This document shows, piece after piece, positions 13,704 through 20,969 of a stretch of DNA of 20,969 bases (position 1 is the stretch's first letter; each line of letters starts with the position of its first letter). Made by a program: the position numbers and the translations under genes. This stretch comes from Candidatus Micrarchaeaceae archaeon. Its GTDB lineage: Archaea > Micrarchaeota > Micrarchaeia > Micrarchaeales > CABMGC01. The notes under the pieces were generated by a model that searched no databases, was not told the DNA's origin, and worked only from the letters and a program-made list of their open reading frames with translations. The stretch spans positions 1 through 20,969 of the forward strand of contig DAIDAD010000001.1 in assembly GCA_027310795.1 (NCBI GenBank). Direction: 5' to 3'.

Positions 13704-14735
13704 TCAGATGTTGCCGCCGGTTACCACCGCAAGGGCCTTCCCTTTCTGCGGCAGTTTCCTATAAGCTGCGGAGCTTGCAGCTCCGCCGAGTTCTGCGTTT
13801 ATCCCGTATTTTTCCTTGAGAAGTGCCGCCTCCAGGCGCATTTCTTCATCTGTCACTGTTACCATTCCGCCTGAAACTTTCTTCAGCAACCTTATGCTCT
13901 CCTCGCCGAATGTAGGGAAACCAACTGCTATGGCATCTGCTTTTGTCCTTGGAGTTTCCCTTTCTATGCGTTTTCCTGAGTTAAAAGCCGTGTACAGCGG
14001 CTTTGCTCCTGCAGCCTCAACGCCGATCACCTTTGGCAGCGTGTTTATCACTCTGCTCTCCTTCATGTATATCAGCGCTTCAAGGACGCCTGCAAGGAAA
14101 GTCGCATTCCCCACAGGCACAATCACTGTGTCAACAGACCTTATGTTCTTCATGGCCTCGAAGATCAGCGTCTTCTGGCCCTCTTTCCTGTAGCAGTAAT
14201 CACCTGTAAGGAAAACCTTGTTCTTTTTCGAATATTCTATTGCGGCATTCTGCGCATCGGTGAAGTCGCCGTCGACTTCATTTATTCTTGCTGCGCAAGT
14301 GCCCCTAATCAGCTTTACTTTGTCCTTGTTTGCGCTTCTGCTTATGAATACTTCTGCGTTCATGCCTGCGAGTTTTGCATAGTGCGATATTGAATAGGCC
14401 ATATTGCCTGTCGATGCGCATACGATGGTATCGTATCCGTATTCTGCTGCTTTGTTTATCTCTATCGCAGAGCCCCTGTCCTTGAAAGATTTTGTGGGGT
14501 TTTCCGTTTCGACTTTTAGATAAAGCCCGTCCTCCTCACCGATTATTACTTCGGTGCCGCCTGCAGGGTAGTGCATGTATTTTGAATCAGGCATATGCTC
14601 CTCATAGGACCAGTAGGAGTTTTCTTTTGTATAGCTGAACTTCTTCTTTTCATCATAGACTGCATTCAGCAGCGAAGAGCACTTCTGGCATATCTGGAAA
14701 TCGCTGCTGCTCTTGTATTTGGCACTGCACTTCAT
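13704..14735 (-). CDS. thrC: Threonine synthase
   Basis: PLP enzyme converting O-phosphohomoserine to threonine. It has 343 residues from ATG 14735. The PLP-binding lysine is K85 in NPTKSFKDRGS; the phosphate/substrate loop is CASTGNMAYS (106-115), and the C-terminal VVTGGNI fits the family. The N terminus should be a zinc ribbon of two C-x2-C pairs: the second pair is complete (C16-x2-C19), but the first has only C3 after the ATG. The missing cysteine is encoded just upstream: codons before the ATG read VKYHLEC, like normal family starts, yet no standard start codon exists between that stretch and the preceding in-frame stop. Either the start is non-standard, or a base is missing in the sequence. 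It follows mqo by 25 bases. Related fold-type II enzymes are a remote alternative. Confidence 0.9.
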   Translation of the reverse strand: MKCSAKYKSSSDFQICQKCSSLLNAVYDEKKKFSYTKENSYWSYEEHMPDSKYMHYPAGGTEVIIGEEDGLYLKVETENPTKSFKDRGSAIEINKAAEYGYDTIVCASTGNMAYSISHYAKLAGMNAEVFISRSANKDKVKLIRGTCAARINEVDGDFTDAQNAAIEYSKKNKVFLTGDYCYRKEGQKTLIFEAMKNIRSVDTVIVPVGNATFLAGVLEALIYMKESRVINTLPKVIGVEAAGAKPLYTAFNSGKRIERETPRTKADAIAVGFPTFGEESIRLLKKVSGGMVTVTDEEMRLEAALLKEKYGINAELGGAASSAAYRKLPQKGKALAVVTGGNI

Positions 14736-14760
14736 GCATTCAAGATGGTATTTTACCGAA

Positions 14761-16131
14761 TCACCAGTTCTTCAGCTTCCTTACCGTTATCTGCATTGTG
14801 TCCCTGTCAACCAGGCTCCTCTCTACAGCTTTTATGTCGAGCTTTGCGCCTATGTAATCGCATATGTATGATGTATCTTCTATAGCGCTCGCAAGGCAGG
14901 ATGTAGCCCCTGGAGATGGGGTTATGTTGAATATAAGCCCGTGCTCCTTTATCTTTGACTCACCGAGGACCAGCGCCCTCTTGTTCTCGTCGATTACCTG
15001 GGGCCTGACTCCGCCCATCTCTGGAGCCAGCTTTATGTCAGAAATCTTCAGCGATGGTACTATCTTGTTTACCTCATCCTTCAGAAAACGGCCTGTGCCT
15101 GTGACAGGCATGTCGTAAAGTATATTTTTCCAGAGTATCCTGCTTATGTCCTTGTCGAATAGTATGCCCCTCAGGCTTGCTGCCGTAGGAATGTCAAAGT
15201 CGAATGTCTTTATGTAGTCAAAAAAAGTAGATGGGTGCCTCCTCTCAAGCTCCGGGTATATCGTCACCGTGGGGCCAAACCTTGTTATTTTTGGGTTTGT
15301 TATGTCAGGATCGCCATGCACGGCTGCGAAAGGTATGCCGCCTATCTGCACCCTGTACACTTTCCCGCGCAAGACATTTGGCGAGGTATAGAAATTGCCT
15401 CCAATGCATAATACAGAGAGGTTCTTTTCATAGCCGAGCATCTTCGCAAAATAAAGGCTGTAGCTGCCTGCGCAGAATGCGACGAATTTTGCAGTATATG
15501 TGTTCCCGTTAGCTGTTATTATGTACCTGTCGCCCTCCTCCTTTATTTCTGTTACCTTGGTGTTGAGTTTTATCCTTGCGCTGCTGTTCTTTTTTATCTT
15601 TGCCCTTTTTATGAATGATTGTGTTAGGTTCCTGAAATTTACCATCTGCCCGTTGTCTGACTTCAGCGCAGATATTTCCTCTTCAACGCTCCTTTTTTTT
15701 GTGACGTTAGGCTCGTATTTTGATATTTCTACTGCATTCATCTTTTTCAGGCCAGGGAAGATAGATTTTATCTCCGATTCGTATATCTTCTCAATTCTTT
15801 CTACCTCATCGTCTCCAACCCCAAGGACCATCTTCTGGCATTTCTTGGTTATGGAATCGTATTCCTTCCTAGGCAGCAGGTTGAGATACCTGAGTACTAT
15901 TTCTGCCTCTTCCTTTGTCTCCTTCGCCTTTTCAATTGAATAATTAGTCTCTATGTCCCCGAAATGAAGGGTCTGCGCGTTGTTGCTCGCGTTTGAATTA
16001 AGTGTTGCAAAGGAGTCGTATTTTTCGAGGAGGAGGACCTTGCCTATGTTGGTATATGTGCTCAGCATGTACAGGAGCGAGGCGCCTGTTATCCCGCCTC
16101 CGACTATTATTACATCGTAAGAGTCGGCCAT
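14761..16131 (-). CDS. mqo: Malate:quinone oxidoreductase
   Basis: FAD enzyme at the membrane face that oxidises malate to oxaloacetate and passes electrons to quinone, replacing or adding to soluble malate dehydrogenase. It is 456 residues, slightly shorter than the usual 490-550 of bacterial Mqo. The N terminus has the FAD motif DVIIVGGGITGASLLYML (6-23). Mqo-type landmarks are SNASNNAQTLHFGDIETNYS (46-65), AFCAGSYSLYFAKMLGY, and the C-terminal EMGGVRPQVID and ITPSPGATSCLASAIED. No membrane helix is evident, as expected for a peripheral protein. ATG 16131 is four bases after the aconitase stop, with GAGG in between as a short ribosome-binding site, so acnA and mqo are one operon. No other respiratory gene is in the window. 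Confidence 0.92.
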   Translation of the reverse strand: MADSYDVIIVGGGITGASLLYMLSTYTNIGKVLLLEKYDSFATLNSNASNNAQTLHFGDIETNYSIEKAKETKEEAEIVLRYLNLLPRKEYDSITKKCQKMVLGVGDDEVERIEKIYESEIKSIFPGLKKMNAVEISKYEPNVTKKRSVEEEISALKSDNGQMVNFRNLTQSFIKRAKIKKNSSARIKLNTKVTEIKEEGDRYIITANGNTYTAKFVAFCAGSYSLYFAKMLGYEKNLSVLCIGGNFYTSPNVLRGKVYRVQIGGIPFAAVHGDPDITNPKITRFGPTVTIYPELERRHPSTFFDYIKTFDFDIPTAASLRGILFDKDISRILWKNILYDMPVTGTGRFLKDEVNKIVPSLKISDIKLAPEMGGVRPQVIDENKRALVLGESKIKEHGLIFNITPSPGATSCLASAIEDTSYICDYIGAKLDIKAVERSLVDRDTMQITVRKLKNW

Positions 16132-16135
16132 GTCC

Positions 16136-18943
16136 TCAATTCCTTCTCGTGTTTCCCGACAGCATCTCCTTTATCACATAATTCAGTATGCCTCCGCTGC
16201 GGCAGTATTCAAGCTCCACTTCGGTGTCTACCCTGAGCAGTATCTCTGCCTCGCGGCTCTTTCCTGACGCGTCGGTGTAAGACATCTTGATCATCTGTCT
16301 TGGTTTCATGTCATTGCTTATGTTTATTGACACCGGTTTTGATGAGTCTATGCCTAATCTCGCAGCGTCTTCCCCTTCCTTGAACTGCAATGGGATTACA
16401 CCCATCCCTGTGAGGTTGCTCCTATGTATCCTCTCGAAGCTCTTTGCGACTACTGCCTTTACTCCGAGAAGCATCGGGCCCTTTGCAGCCCAGTCCCTCG
16501 AACTGCCTGAGCCATATTCAGCGCCTGCGAAAATCACCAAAGCCCTTTTTTCACTTCCGTATTTCATAGCAGCGTCGAATATGGAGAGCTTTTCATTGCC
16601 AGGGAAGTGTATGGTCATACCGCCTTCTGTGCCAGGGAGCAGCAGGTTCTTTATCCTGTTGTTTGCAAATGTTCCCCGCATCATGACCTCATGGTTGCCC
16701 CTTCTTGAGCCGTACGTATTGAAGTCGGCATACTGCACCCCTTTTTCGATAAGGTATTTGCCTGCGGGGCTGTCCTTGCCTATGGCTCCTGCCGGCGATA
16801 TGTGATCTGTAGACAAGGAATCGCCGAATACAGCAAGCACTGCCGCGTTGCTTATAGGCGCTATTCCTGAATCTGTGTAAGGATTGAATGAATCGAAGAA
16901 CGGCGGGAGTTTTATGTACGTACTGTTCGGATCTATGGCGTACACTGATCCTGTTGCCCCAGATATTGCATTCCAGTAGTTGTTAACCTTGAACAGATCT
17001 TCGCCGTATTCTTTCCTGAAAAGGTCCGAGTTTACAGAGCTTGCAATGCACCTGTTTATCTCTTCCTGGTCAGGCCATATGTCCTTCAAGTATACGTCTT
17101 CGCCGTTTGCGTTCTTTGCAAGCGGCTCCTTGTCCAGATCCTTAAGCACTGTGCCAGCTATTGCAAAGGCTATGACAAGCGGCGGAGACATCAGATAATT
17201 CGCCCTTATGTCCCTGTGTATTCTTGCTTCATAGTTTCTGTTTCCAGACAGTACCGATGCTACTGCAAGGTCGTTGCCATTTATGGCGTCGCTCTGCTTG
17301 TCTATCAGCGGCCCGCTGTTTCCTATGCAGGTTATGCAGCCGAAGCCCACAAGCCCGAATCCCAGCTTCTCAAGCGGCTCTACAAGGTTCAGCGCACGCA
17401 GATAGTCCATGACGACCCTCGACCCTGGGCCGAAGCTGGTCTTCACCTTCCTTGTGTCAACGCTGAGCCCTTTCTCAAGCGCCTTCTTTGCAAGCAGTCC
17501 CGCAGCAATCATTACAGATGGGTTGCTTGTATTAGTGCAGCTTGTGACTGATGCTATGACAACGTCTCCGTCAGACAGCAGTATGTCATATGAGCCGTAT
17601 GGTATATTTGTGGATTTCTTGTCCTTGTGCTTTGGCGCTTTTTTTATAGGGCCGTTGTCCGGGGCTTCGCTCTCTCCAGACCATCTGGTGTAGTCCTTTG
17701 CGCTGAGCCCGTTGGCCTGCGCCGCTCCGTTAAGCAGGAATGAGTCCATGAAATTCTGGCGTATGCTTCCCAAGGGCAGTTCCTGCTTCGGCTGCGACGG
17801 GCCTGACACGCTCGGCTTTATTTCGCTCAGGTTTACTTCTATGGTATCGCTGTACTTTATCTTTGAATAGTCAATATCAGACATCTCCTGTGCGGCAAGG
17901 TACCTCTCTGCTATTTCTATCGCTTCGTCCTTCCTGCCTGTGCTCCTCATATACCTGAAGGTCTCTTCGTCAGGAGGAAATATCGCTATGGTTGCGCCGT
18001 ATTCAGGGCACATGTTCGAGAGCGTAGCCCTGTCAGGCAGCGACAGCGCCTGCACCCCGGTTCCGAAGAATTCGACGAACATGTTGACTACGCCATGCTC
18101 GCGCAGTTTTTTTGTGAGAGTGAGCGCAAAGTCTGTCGCGGTTACGCCCTTTTCCAGTTTGCCGCTTAGCCTTACCCCAAGAACCTTTGGAGTTACAAAC
18201 GATACGGGCTGTCCGAGTATCGCAGCTTCAGCCTCTATTCCTCCGACGCCGAAACCGAGCACTCCAAGGCCGTTTATCATTGTGGTGTGCGAGTCAGTTC
18301 CCACAAGCGTGTCTGGAAAAGCCGTCTTCTTCCCATCAATCGTCTTTACGCTTACACATGTCGCTATGTACTCAAGGTTTACCTGGTGGCATATCCCTGA
18401 TGAAGGCGGGAAGACTCTGAAGTTGTCCAGGGAGCTGCTCGCCCATTTTAACAGCTTGTACCTCTCCCCATTCCTCTTCATCTCGAGCTCCTGGTTCTTC
18501 TTCAGTGCGTCTGGGGAATTGAATACGTCCACCTGCACAGAGTGGTCTATTATCAGGTCTACGGGCATGAGAGGCTGTATCATCTCAGGGGACTTGCCCT
18601 TCCTTGATATGTAATCACGCATCGCAGCAAGGTCGACAACCGCAGGCACGCCGGTGAAGTCCTGCATCAGCACCCTTGAAACCTTGAACGGAATGTCCCT
18701 TTCGGAAGGGCTCGCTGCATTCCAGTTTGCGAGCTCCTTTATGTCCTCAAGCTTTATGCCCTTTCCATCGAAATTCCTAAGAAGCGATTCCAGAACTATA
18801 CGTATTGAAAAGGGGAGCAGGGAGGCGTCGCCTATGCCCATGCCTTTCAGCATTGGCAGTGAGTAATAGGATATTTCAGAGCCTGATGAGGTCCTGAATG
18901 TGGACTGCATCTTTCTCTTGAATACATTGGGGTTTTCCTCCAT
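16136..18943 (-). CDS. acnA: Aconitate hydratase A (aconitase)
   Basis: 4Fe-4S enzyme interconverting citrate and isocitrate. It is 935 residues, normal for the AcnA/IRP1 type. The three cluster cysteines are present: C469 in SVTSCTNTS, and C536 and C539 in GFGCITCIGNSGPL. Other signatures are LVGTDSHTTMINGLGVLGFG (213-232), GVGGIEAEA (232-240), and, in the C-terminal swivel domain, GDSLSTDHISPAGAI and YGSGSSRDWAAKGP, which carries catalytic Ser and Arg residues. A loop at about 375-445 is Lys/Ser/Pro-rich and looks like a lineage-specific linker. ATG 18943 is set by a TATA box 25 bases upstream, implying a leaderless message. Mqo and threonine synthase follow. Confidence 0.96.
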   Translation of the reverse strand: MEENPNVFKRKMQSTFRTSSGSEISYYSLPMLKGMGIGDASLLPFSIRIVLESLLRNFDGKGIKLEDIKELANWNAASPSERDIPFKVSRVLMQDFTGVPAVVDLAAMRDYISRKGKSPEMIQPLMPVDLIIDHSVQVDVFNSPDALKKNQELEMKRNGERYKLLKWASSSLDNFRVFPPSSGICHQVNLEYIATCVSVKTIDGKKTAFPDTLVGTDSHTTMINGLGVLGFGVGGIEAEAAILGQPVSFVTPKVLGVRLSGKLEKGVTATDFALTLTKKLREHGVVNMFVEFFGTGVQALSLPDRATLSNMCPEYGATIAIFPPDEETFRYMRSTGRKDEAIEIAERYLAAQEMSDIDYSKIKYSDTIEVNLSEIKPSVSGPSQPKQELPLGSIRQNFMDSFLLNGAAQANGLSAKDYTRWSGESEAPDNGPIKKAPKHKDKKSTNIPYGSYDILLSDGDVVIASVTSCTNTSNPSVMIAAGLLAKKALEKGLSVDTRKVKTSFGPGSRVVMDYLRALNLVEPLEKLGFGLVGFGCITCIGNSGPLIDKQSDAINGNDLAVASVLSGNRNYEARIHRDIRANYLMSPPLVIAFAIAGTVLKDLDKEPLAKNANGEDVYLKDIWPDQEEINRCIASSVNSDLFRKEYGEDLFKVNNYWNAISGATGSVYAIDPNSTYIKLPPFFDSFNPYTDSGIAPISNAAVLAVFGDSLSTDHISPAGAIGKDSPAGKYLIEKGVQYADFNTYGSRRGNHEVMMRGTFANNRIKNLLLPGTEGGMTIHFPGNEKLSIFDAAMKYGSEKRALVIFAGAEYGSGSSRDWAAKGPMLLGVKAVVAKSFERIHRSNLTGMGVIPLQFKEGEDAARLGIDSSKPVSINISNDMKPRQMIKMSYTDASGKSREAEILLRVDTEVELEYCRSGGILNYVIKEMLSGNTRRN

Positions 18944-18963
18944 GAATGTTCATCGGTTTTTCC

Positions 18964-18972
18964 ATTTAAATA
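18964..18972 (-). promoter_or_regulatory. TATA box of the acnA-mqo-thrC operon
   Basis: TATTTAAAT on the minus strand, centred about 25 bases from the acnA ATG at 18943. It is the same sequence as the box before the toxin-antitoxin pair. The short distance implies a transcript beginning at or within a base or two of the start codon. Confidence 0.65.
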
Positions 18973-18985
18973 CATTTATGAAAAG

Positions 18986-19570
18986 CTATTTACCGAGCGT
19001 ATAAGCGAGCACCCTGCGCATCGCCAGGTGCTCAATTACCTCAATCCTGTTCAGCGCGTCGTATATCCCTTCCCTGCCTGTGGATATGCTTGTTATCCCG
19101 TGGCCTTTCATAATCACTGTTGTCGTTTTCTCAGTTTCCAGCGCGCTTGCAACAGATTCAGCAAGTTCCTTGGTGCCCGTGTGTCCTTTTACAATGCTTA
19201 TCTTTTTAACATACCCTTTTCCTTCCTCATCATCTTCAAGCCCGAGTTTGTCAATTCCAAGAGTTTCAACAAGCGCAAGCAGGTATGGAGGATGAGCATG
19301 CACCACTGCGGTCGTGTGTTTTACTGTATCGTATATCTGAATATGCATCATGTATTCAGACGACTGCTTCGGCCCCTGCATGAGCTGCCCTGAAGGCAGC
19401 TTCAGGTAGCAGACTAATTCAGGCTTCAGCGTCGGCTTGTCAAGCGCAGCTGGAGTGATTGCGACCATGCCGCTGCTGTGCATTATGCTAGCATTCCCAG
19501 ACTGGCTCACGTTCAGCCCCCTGCCGTACAATCTTGCCATCACTTTTACTATGTCGCTTTCGCTGTCCAT
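18986..19570 (-). CDS. Class II aldolase (FucA/AraD family)
   Basis: Zinc-dependent aldolase or related enzyme acting on phosphorylated sugars; 194 residues. Metal ligands are H91 and H93 in VVHAHPPYLLAL and H157 in KGHGI; the catalytic acid is E72 in QSSEYMMH, and the phosphate loop is SGNAS (24-28). These correspond closely to Glu73, His92, His94 and His155 of fuculose-phosphate aldolase. It starts directly after the stop of the MtnA-like gene, with no gap. That pairing suggests it cleaves the 5-deoxy- or methylthio-ribulose 1-phosphate made by the isomerase, as in archaeal and bacterial DHAP shunts. A dehydratase role (MtnB) belongs to the same fold and cannot be excluded from sequence; the intact Glu favours aldolase. 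Confidence 0.85.
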   Translation of the reverse strand: MDSESDIVKVMARLYGRGLNVSQSGNASIMHSSGMVAITPAALDKPTLKPELVCYLKLPSGQLMQGPKQSSEYMMHIQIYDTVKHTTAVVHAHPPYLLALVETLGIDKLGLEDDEEGKGYVKKISIVKGHTGTKELAESVASALETEKTTTVIMKGHGITSISTGREGIYDALNRIEVIEHLAMRRVLAYTLGK

Positions 19571-20629
19571 TCATGCACCGCGTATAGCTTTTGCAAGCGA
19601 TTTTTGATAAGGCTTGCGTGCCACCCCTTTTTCAGTTATTATTCCAGATATCATGCTTCCAGGAGTAATGTCGAATGCAGGGTTCAGCGCATTTGCATCT
19701 TTCGCTATCCTTAGCCTGCTAAGTACATTAAGTACCTCTTCGGGGCTGCGCTGCTCTATCTTCTTCAGCATATTCGCTGTCTTTGTCCTTGGATCTATAG
19801 TGGATACTGGCGCTGCGACATAGAAAGGTATATTGTGCTCTTTTGCGATTATCGCCAGCGCATAAGTACCTATTTTATTGGCTGTGCTGCCGTCAAGGAG
19901 TATCCTGTCTGCCCCCACAATCACCTTGCTCACCCCTCTATTCTTCATCGCATATGCTGCAGCGCTGTCTGTTATAAGTTCAAATGGTATGCTGTCCCTT
20001 TTCAATTCCCATGCCGTCAGCCTTGCTCCTTGGAGCAGCGGCCTTGTCTCGCATGCGATGACCTTTATATTTTTTCCTGAAGCATAGGCTGTTCGTATAA
20101 CGCCAAGCGCAGTGCCCACGCCGGCGGTTGCAAGAGACCCGGTATTGCAGTGCGTCAGTATCACATCCCCGTTTTTTATCAGTGTGCTTCCGTACCTTCC
20201 CATCGATGCGCTTGCTTTCTCTTCCTCGTCCTTTATCCTGTATGCTTCCTCACGAAGCCTTTTCGCCATAGTTTTTTTAGGAAGCGAAGGGAGCTCCTCT
20301 GCCTTTTTCATCATCCTGTTTATGCAGTTCTGCAGGTTGACAGCCGTGGGCCTTGTGGAGTTTATGCGCTTTGCAGTGCTTTTCAGCTCACGCAGCAGTG
20401 CATCTGAATCCTTGGCATCTGAGTTTGCAGCAGCCGCTGCAATTCCGAAGGCTGCAGCTATCCCTATCAATGGCGCCCCCCTTATCTCAAGCCTCTTTAT
20501 CGCGGTGCAGAGCCTGCTGACTGAGCTGCTTCCCACATATTTCTCTTTGAAAGGCAGCTTTGTCTGGTCTATCCAGATAATTTCATTGCCTGACATCGAG
20601 ACTGCATCAATAAGACTAAGCCTTCGCAT
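19571..20629 (-). CDS. mtnA: S-methyl-5-thioribose-1-phosphate isomerase-like protein
   Basis: Aldose-ketose isomerase of the MtnA/eIF2B-like family, which converts 5-methylthioribose 1-phosphate (or 5-deoxyribose 1-phosphate) to the ribulose form. It has 352 residues from ATG 20629. Catalytic C161 in ILTHCNTGSLATAG and D241 in IVGADRILLDG match Cys160 and Asp240 of bacterial MtnA. Also seen are EIRGAPLIGIAAAFG (48-62), ETRPLLQGARLTAWEL (194-209) and NIPFYVAAPVSTID. Ribose 1,5-bisphosphate isomerases are relatives, but these motifs fit MtnA better. A TTG at 20638 would add three residues; ATG 20629 is favoured by an A+T-rich TATA-like stretch about 26 bases upstream (20652-20666). It is coupled to the aldolase gene and no kinase or phosphorylase is near. 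Confidence 0.92.
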   Translation of the reverse strand: MRRLSLIDAVSMSGNEIIWIDQTKLPFKEKYVGSSSVSRLCTAIKRLEIRGAPLIGIAAAFGIAAAAANSDAKDSDALLRELKSTAKRINSTRPTAVNLQNCINRMMKKAEELPSLPKKTMAKRLREEAYRIKDEEEKASASMGRYGSTLIKNGDVILTHCNTGSLATAGVGTALGVIRTAYASGKNIKVIACETRPLLQGARLTAWELKRDSIPFELITDSAAAYAMKNRGVSKVIVGADRILLDGSTANKIGTYALAIIAKEHNIPFYVAAPVSTIDPRTKTANMLKKIEQRSPEEVLNVLSRLRIAKDANALNPAFDITPGSMISGIITEKGVARKPYQKSLAKAIRGA

Positions 20630-20638
20630 GATATACAA

Positions 20639-20702
20639 GAATAAGTAAGAAATAAAAAATTAAATAACTAACCTTGCTTTTGAAGTAGCAATATGCTTGA
20701 TA
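20639..20702. promoter_or_regulatory. A+T-rich spacer with probable mtnA promoter
   Basis: The stretch AATAAAAAATTAAATAAC at 20651-20668 contains TATA-like sequence for the minus-strand mtnA gene, with its centre 26-33 bases before ATG 20629. The left part holds short A/T tracts only. Confidence 0.4.
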
Positions 20703-20969
20703 TTACATCTGCTCTTCTTCAGGTTCTGATGGCGCTGCGCTTGCAGCAGAAGCCTCTGAAGGGTCTCCTTCTCCGAGGACTTCTCCCATTGCAAATCTGG
20801 TCCTTACTTCGGTAATTCTTACCTTTACGGACTGACCTTCCTTTGCGTCTTTTACAAAGATCACAAAGCCGTCTTTCTTTGCAATTCCGTCGCCTTTCGA
20901 TGCGGTGGCTTCTATTGTGACAGTCACTTCATCTCCGACCTTTACCGGTTTTGGCAGGAAATAGTTGGG
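20703..20969 (-). CDS. TRAM-domain protein, partial at the window edge
   Basis: The coding frame runs off the right edge, so the N terminus is not seen; 88 codons are visible. The readable part begins PNYFLPKPVKVGDEVTVTIE and continues with SKGDGIAKKDGFVIFVKDAK and GQSVKVRITEVRTRFAMGEV, a complete TRAM domain (a small RNA-binding beta-barrel). The family pattern of PVKVGDEYxVxIE followed by KGDGIAR and a VFV strand is clear. Stand-alone archaeal TRAM proteins are about 70 residues and may act as RNA chaperones. Here a low-complexity Ala/Ser/Glu/Pro tail of about 20 residues (SEASAASAAPSEPEEEQM) follows. A GTG at 20927 is an internal codon of the domain and not the likely start. It may also be the C-terminal end of a larger protein. 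Confidence 0.8.
   Translation of the reverse strand, partial: PNYFLPKPVKVGDEVTVTIEATASKGDGIAKKDGFVIFVKDAKEGQSVKVRITEVRTRFAMGEVLGEGDPSEASAASAAPSEPEEEQM

Noticed and set aside
17940..18614. A 224-codon open frame on the plus strand.
   Set aside because: It is wholly antisense to the aconitase gene, whose motifs are intact; it shows no family features.
1..20969. CRISPR array or insertion sequence.
   Set aside because: No regularly spaced repeats, no transposase-like protein and no terminal inverted repeats were seen.

Overview
The window looks like chromosomal DNA from a small archaeon. The evidence is archaeal-type ribosomal proteins (S4e, S8e, L19e, L32e), aIF1A, aIF2-beta, a Rio1 kinase, an archaeal SRP RNA with its domain IV hairpin, a type II tRNA-Ser without encoded CCA, and TATA boxes about 25 bases upstream of start codons. 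Codon use is dominated by AGG (Arg) and ATA (Ile), genes are tightly packed, and both DNA strands are used. Compact ribosomal proteins together with a TCA-cycle gene cluster that includes malate:quinone oxidoreductase suggest a DPANN/ARMAN-like (Micrarchaeota-type) lineage; that placement is inference and was not tested.

Layout. (1) 1-4388, plus strand: the spc-type ribosomal protein operon S4e-L5-S14-S8-L6-L32e-L19e-L18-S5, with overlapping or nearly touching genes. It stops after S5, with no L30, L15 or SecY following. (2) 4399-5871, minus strand: S8e, an unrecognised small protein, and archaeal UMP kinase. (3) 5956-6372, plus strand: a probable Cgi121-like KEOPS subunit. (4) 6388-8614, minus strand: XPF/Mus81-type nuclease, DUF47/PhoU-like protein and a PiT phosphate permease. 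(5) 8681-9439, plus: Rio1 kinase; 9441-10158, minus: aIF2-beta and aIF1A. (6) 10239-10623, plus: SRP RNA followed after about three bases by tRNA-Ser(GCU). (7) 10718-11239, plus: an A+T-richer RHH/RelE-type toxin-antitoxin pair, the most clearly accessory piece. (8) 11311-18943: a TCA-cycle block, with isocitrate dehydrogenase and citrate synthase on the plus strand, and aconitase, malate:quinone oxidoreductase and threonine synthase on the minus strand. (9) 18986-20629, minus: MtnA-type isomerase and a class II aldolase, probably a pair salvaging 5'-deoxy-nucleoside or methylthio sugars. (10) 20703 to the right edge, minus: a partial TRAM-domain protein.

Functionally the window mixes translation and ribosome biogenesis, phosphate uptake, and central carbon metabolism. 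Citrate synthase, aconitase, isocitrate dehydrogenase and Mqo together carry malate oxidation and oxaloacetate to 2-oxoglutarate, and Mqo implies a quinone pool and respiratory chain.

I did not find a clearly new multi-gene system. The most useful irregularities are about expression: several probable leaderless transcripts whose TATA spacing decides the start codon; repeated TTG starts with a shared stop-to-start spacer; two genes whose apparent family sequence continues upstream of the first standard start codon; and a fused SRP RNA/tRNA-Ser transcription unit with an apparently shortened domain IV stem.
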